6,983 nucleotides of DNA from Spirochaetaceae bacterium (GTDB lineage: Bacteria > Spirochaetota > Spirochaetia > Treponematales > Breznakiellaceae), in assembly GCA_031280705.1 (NCBI GenBank), contig JAITGJ010000123.1:1-6983 (forward strand), written 5' to 3'. A model generated the notes under the pieces. The model did not search any database. It was not told the DNA's origin and saw only the letters and a program-made list of their open reading frames with translations. The translations under genes and the position numbers were made by a program. Shown here piece by piece: positions 6,672 to 6,983 of the stretch. The first letter of the stretch is position 1; the number at the start of each line of letters is the position of its first letter.

Positions 6672-6687
6672 CCGGCAGCATTGCCGG
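6672..6687 (-). repeat. perfect tetraloop hairpin between the small frame and mgtE
   Basis: CCGGCA (6672-6677) and TGCCGG (6682-6687) form a perfect 6-bp stem around a 4-nt loop. It starts 23 nt beyond the stop of the 39-codon frame (6711-6713). No T tract follows on the minus strand, so it is not a simple intrinsic terminator. Confidence 0.4.
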
Positions 6688-6710
6688 GCAGTGCAGGAAA
6701 ACGGAGCGGT

Positions 6711-6830
6711 TCAGGCGGCGAAAAGCCGGTCCGGACAGCCGTTCTCCGCCCCGGGAAGGAGCGGGTCCGCGTTCATGCGCCTACTACCGTAAGGGTCACT
6801 GTCGGCGTCGCGTTTCTTGCGCGAACCCAT
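6711..6830 (-). CDS. possible 39-residue leader peptide or small protein upstream of mgtE
   Basis: The frame starts at ATG 6830-6828 and ends in TGA 6713-6711. Its ribosome binding site GGGGAGG (6843-6837) is as strong as any in the window and spaced by 6 nt. The peptide begins with a basic run (MGSRKKR), then DADSDP with alternating Asp and one Pro, then an unremarkable tail. It shows no membrane segment or known domain. The frame extends upstream to an ATG at 6929, but that start has no SD and lies inside the palindrome, so I reject it. The start codon lies in the loop of a short hairpin (6817-6821 with 6831-6835). It precedes mgtE by 143 nt on the same strand with no clear terminator between, so it is probably in the same transcript. 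I do not recognise the peptide. It may be a leader peptide, an unrelated small protein, or chance. Confidence 0.4.
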   Translation of the reverse strand: MGSRKKRDADSDPYGSRRMNADPLLPGAENGCPDRLFAA

Positions 6831-6835
6831 CGCAA
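6817..6835 (-). repeat. hairpin holding the start codon of the small frame in its loop
   Basis: TTGCG (6817-6821) and CGCAA (6831-6835) form a 5-bp stem with a 9-nt loop. On the minus strand the ATG (6830-6828) is the first three bases of that loop. The SD lies just outside the stem, at 6837-6843. Weak on its own, but well placed to modulate initiation. Confidence 0.3.
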
Positions 6836-6836
6836 A

Positions 6837-6843
6837 CCTCCCC
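6837..6843 (-). promoter_or_regulatory. strong ribosome binding site of the small frame
   Basis: On the minus strand GGGGAGG (6843-6837) is followed after 6 nt by ATG. This site is the main reason to take the 39-codon frame seriously and to start it here. Confidence 0.55.
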
Positions 6844-6856
6844 AAAAGGAATAATC

Positions 6857-6898
6857 CCGGGACACCGGCCCGGAGAGCGCACGGGCAAAAACCCGCGC
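6857..6898 (-). repeat. two consecutive GC hairpins in the mgtE leader
   Basis: On the minus strand, GCGCGGG (6898-6892) pairs with CCCGTGC (6885-6879), with one G-U pair, around a loop TTTTTG. It is followed by CCGGG (6873-6869) pairing with CCCGG (6861-6857) around a 7-nt loop. Both lie between the palindrome at 6900-6942 and the ribosome binding site of the small frame. Neither is followed by a clear T tract. Confidence 0.4.
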
Positions 6899-6899
6899 T

Positions 6900-6942
6900 T
6901 TTCCGGGAAAATACGGCATATTTTGCCATTTTTTACCGGAAA
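6900..6942. repeat. 43-bp imperfect palindrome in the mgtE upstream region
   Basis: TTTCCGG (6900-6906) and CCGGAAA (6936-6942) are perfect 7-bp arms. Inside them AAAA (6908-6911) pairs with TTTT (6931-6934) and GGCA (6915-6918) with TGCC (6924-6927), around a TATTT loop. In all, 16 of 19 positions pair with no gaps. In minus-strand RNA a further position becomes G-U, giving 17 of 19. The AT-rich middle and position suggest either a dimeric regulator's operator or the first hairpin of the leader RNA. Confidence 0.5.
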
Positions 6943-6970
6943 TCATAAAAAACGGGGCATTGTGAAGAAA
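6942..6970 (-). promoter_or_regulatory. weak candidate promoter for the small frame and mgtE
   Basis: On the minus strand TATGAT (6947-6942) is a good -10 box, but the hexamer 17 bp upstream, TTTCTT (6970-6965), is a poor -35. The start of transcription would be near 6935, inside the palindrome, which would then act as an operator. If the true promoter lies beyond the window, the palindrome would be transcribed in full. Confidence 0.2.
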
Positions 6971-6983
6971 AAACCTTCAAGGC
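6967..6983 (-). terminator. possible end of a terminator from a gene beyond the window edge
   Basis: On the minus strand the window opens with GCCTTGAAGG followed by six T residues and C. This has the look of the 3' arm and T tail of an intrinsic terminator whose 5' arm lies outside the window. The stem cannot be seen, so this is only a hint. Confidence 0.2.

Noticed and set aside
6568..6681. 38-residue N-terminal extension of MgtE
   Set aside because: The extension resembles no MgtE N-terminus and its ATG lacks an SD. The ATG at 6567 has GGAGG at 8 nt and gives the family length.
6831..6929. Longer 72-residue version of the small frame, starting at 6929
   Set aside because: Its ATG lies inside the palindrome without an SD, whereas the internal ATG at 6830 has GGGGAGG 6 nt upstream.
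6568..6983. M-box (ykoK) Mg2+ riboswitch upstream of mgtE
   Set aside because: I looked for the conserved M-box core segments on the minus strand and did not see them. A covariance-model search could overturn this.
1..6983. tRNA or rRNA genes and CRISPR arrays
   Set aside because: I saw no cloverleaf with a TTC-type arm, no rRNA-like stretch, and no regularly spaced direct repeats.

Overview
The window carries four full-length protein genes, one probable small gene, and the decayed end of an insertion sequence. By eye it is GC-rich, with GC-biased third codon positions, which is why long antisense frames stay open over the real genes. Gene content and the style of the proteins (HisJ/K-type PHP phosphatase, a citrate synthase with a GHAVY active-site motif, MgtE, a soluble multi-domain hybrid kinase) suggest an anaerobic bacterium. 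A spirochaete of the Treponema lineage is my best guess. That is an impression from family resemblance, not a proven assignment.

Layout. Positions 1-254 (+) hold an IS4-type transposase fragment cut by the window edge and internally deleted, running into a short open frame of unknown origin. A hairpin at 255-280 separates this debris from the genes converging on it. Positions 297-3625 (-) form a two-gene operon: a soluble hybrid histidine kinase (PAS-HisKA-HATPase-REC-REC-Hpt) followed, with an ATGA overlap, by a PHP-family histidinol-phosphatase-like enzyme. Positions 3626-3854 are a divergent control region. It has a near-consensus sigma-70 promoter for the kinase operon (TTGACG-17-TACAAT) and a good candidate for the citrate synthase (TTGCGA-17-TATGAA), with 23 bp between the two -35 boxes. 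Positions 3855-5198 (+) encode citrate synthase. It converges, with only 22 bp between the stop codons, on mgtE (5221-6567, -), a Mg2+ transporter. Positions 6568-6983 hold the long mgtE leader: a 39-codon open frame with a strong ribosome binding site, several hairpins on both sides of it, and a 43-bp imperfect palindrome.

How the genes relate. The kinase and the phosphatase are almost certainly co-transcribed and translationally coupled. The phosphorelay ends in an Hpt domain, so its final response regulator must be encoded elsewhere. Citrate synthase supplies the entry to the citrate-to-2-oxoglutarate branch, and MgtE imports Mg2+. No pathway joins all the genes. The most interesting untested element is the mgtE leader, whose small frame starts with a basic and then acidic/proline segment and is surrounded by hairpins. 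It resembles in logic, not in sequence, the leader-peptide control of some other Mg2+ transporter genes.
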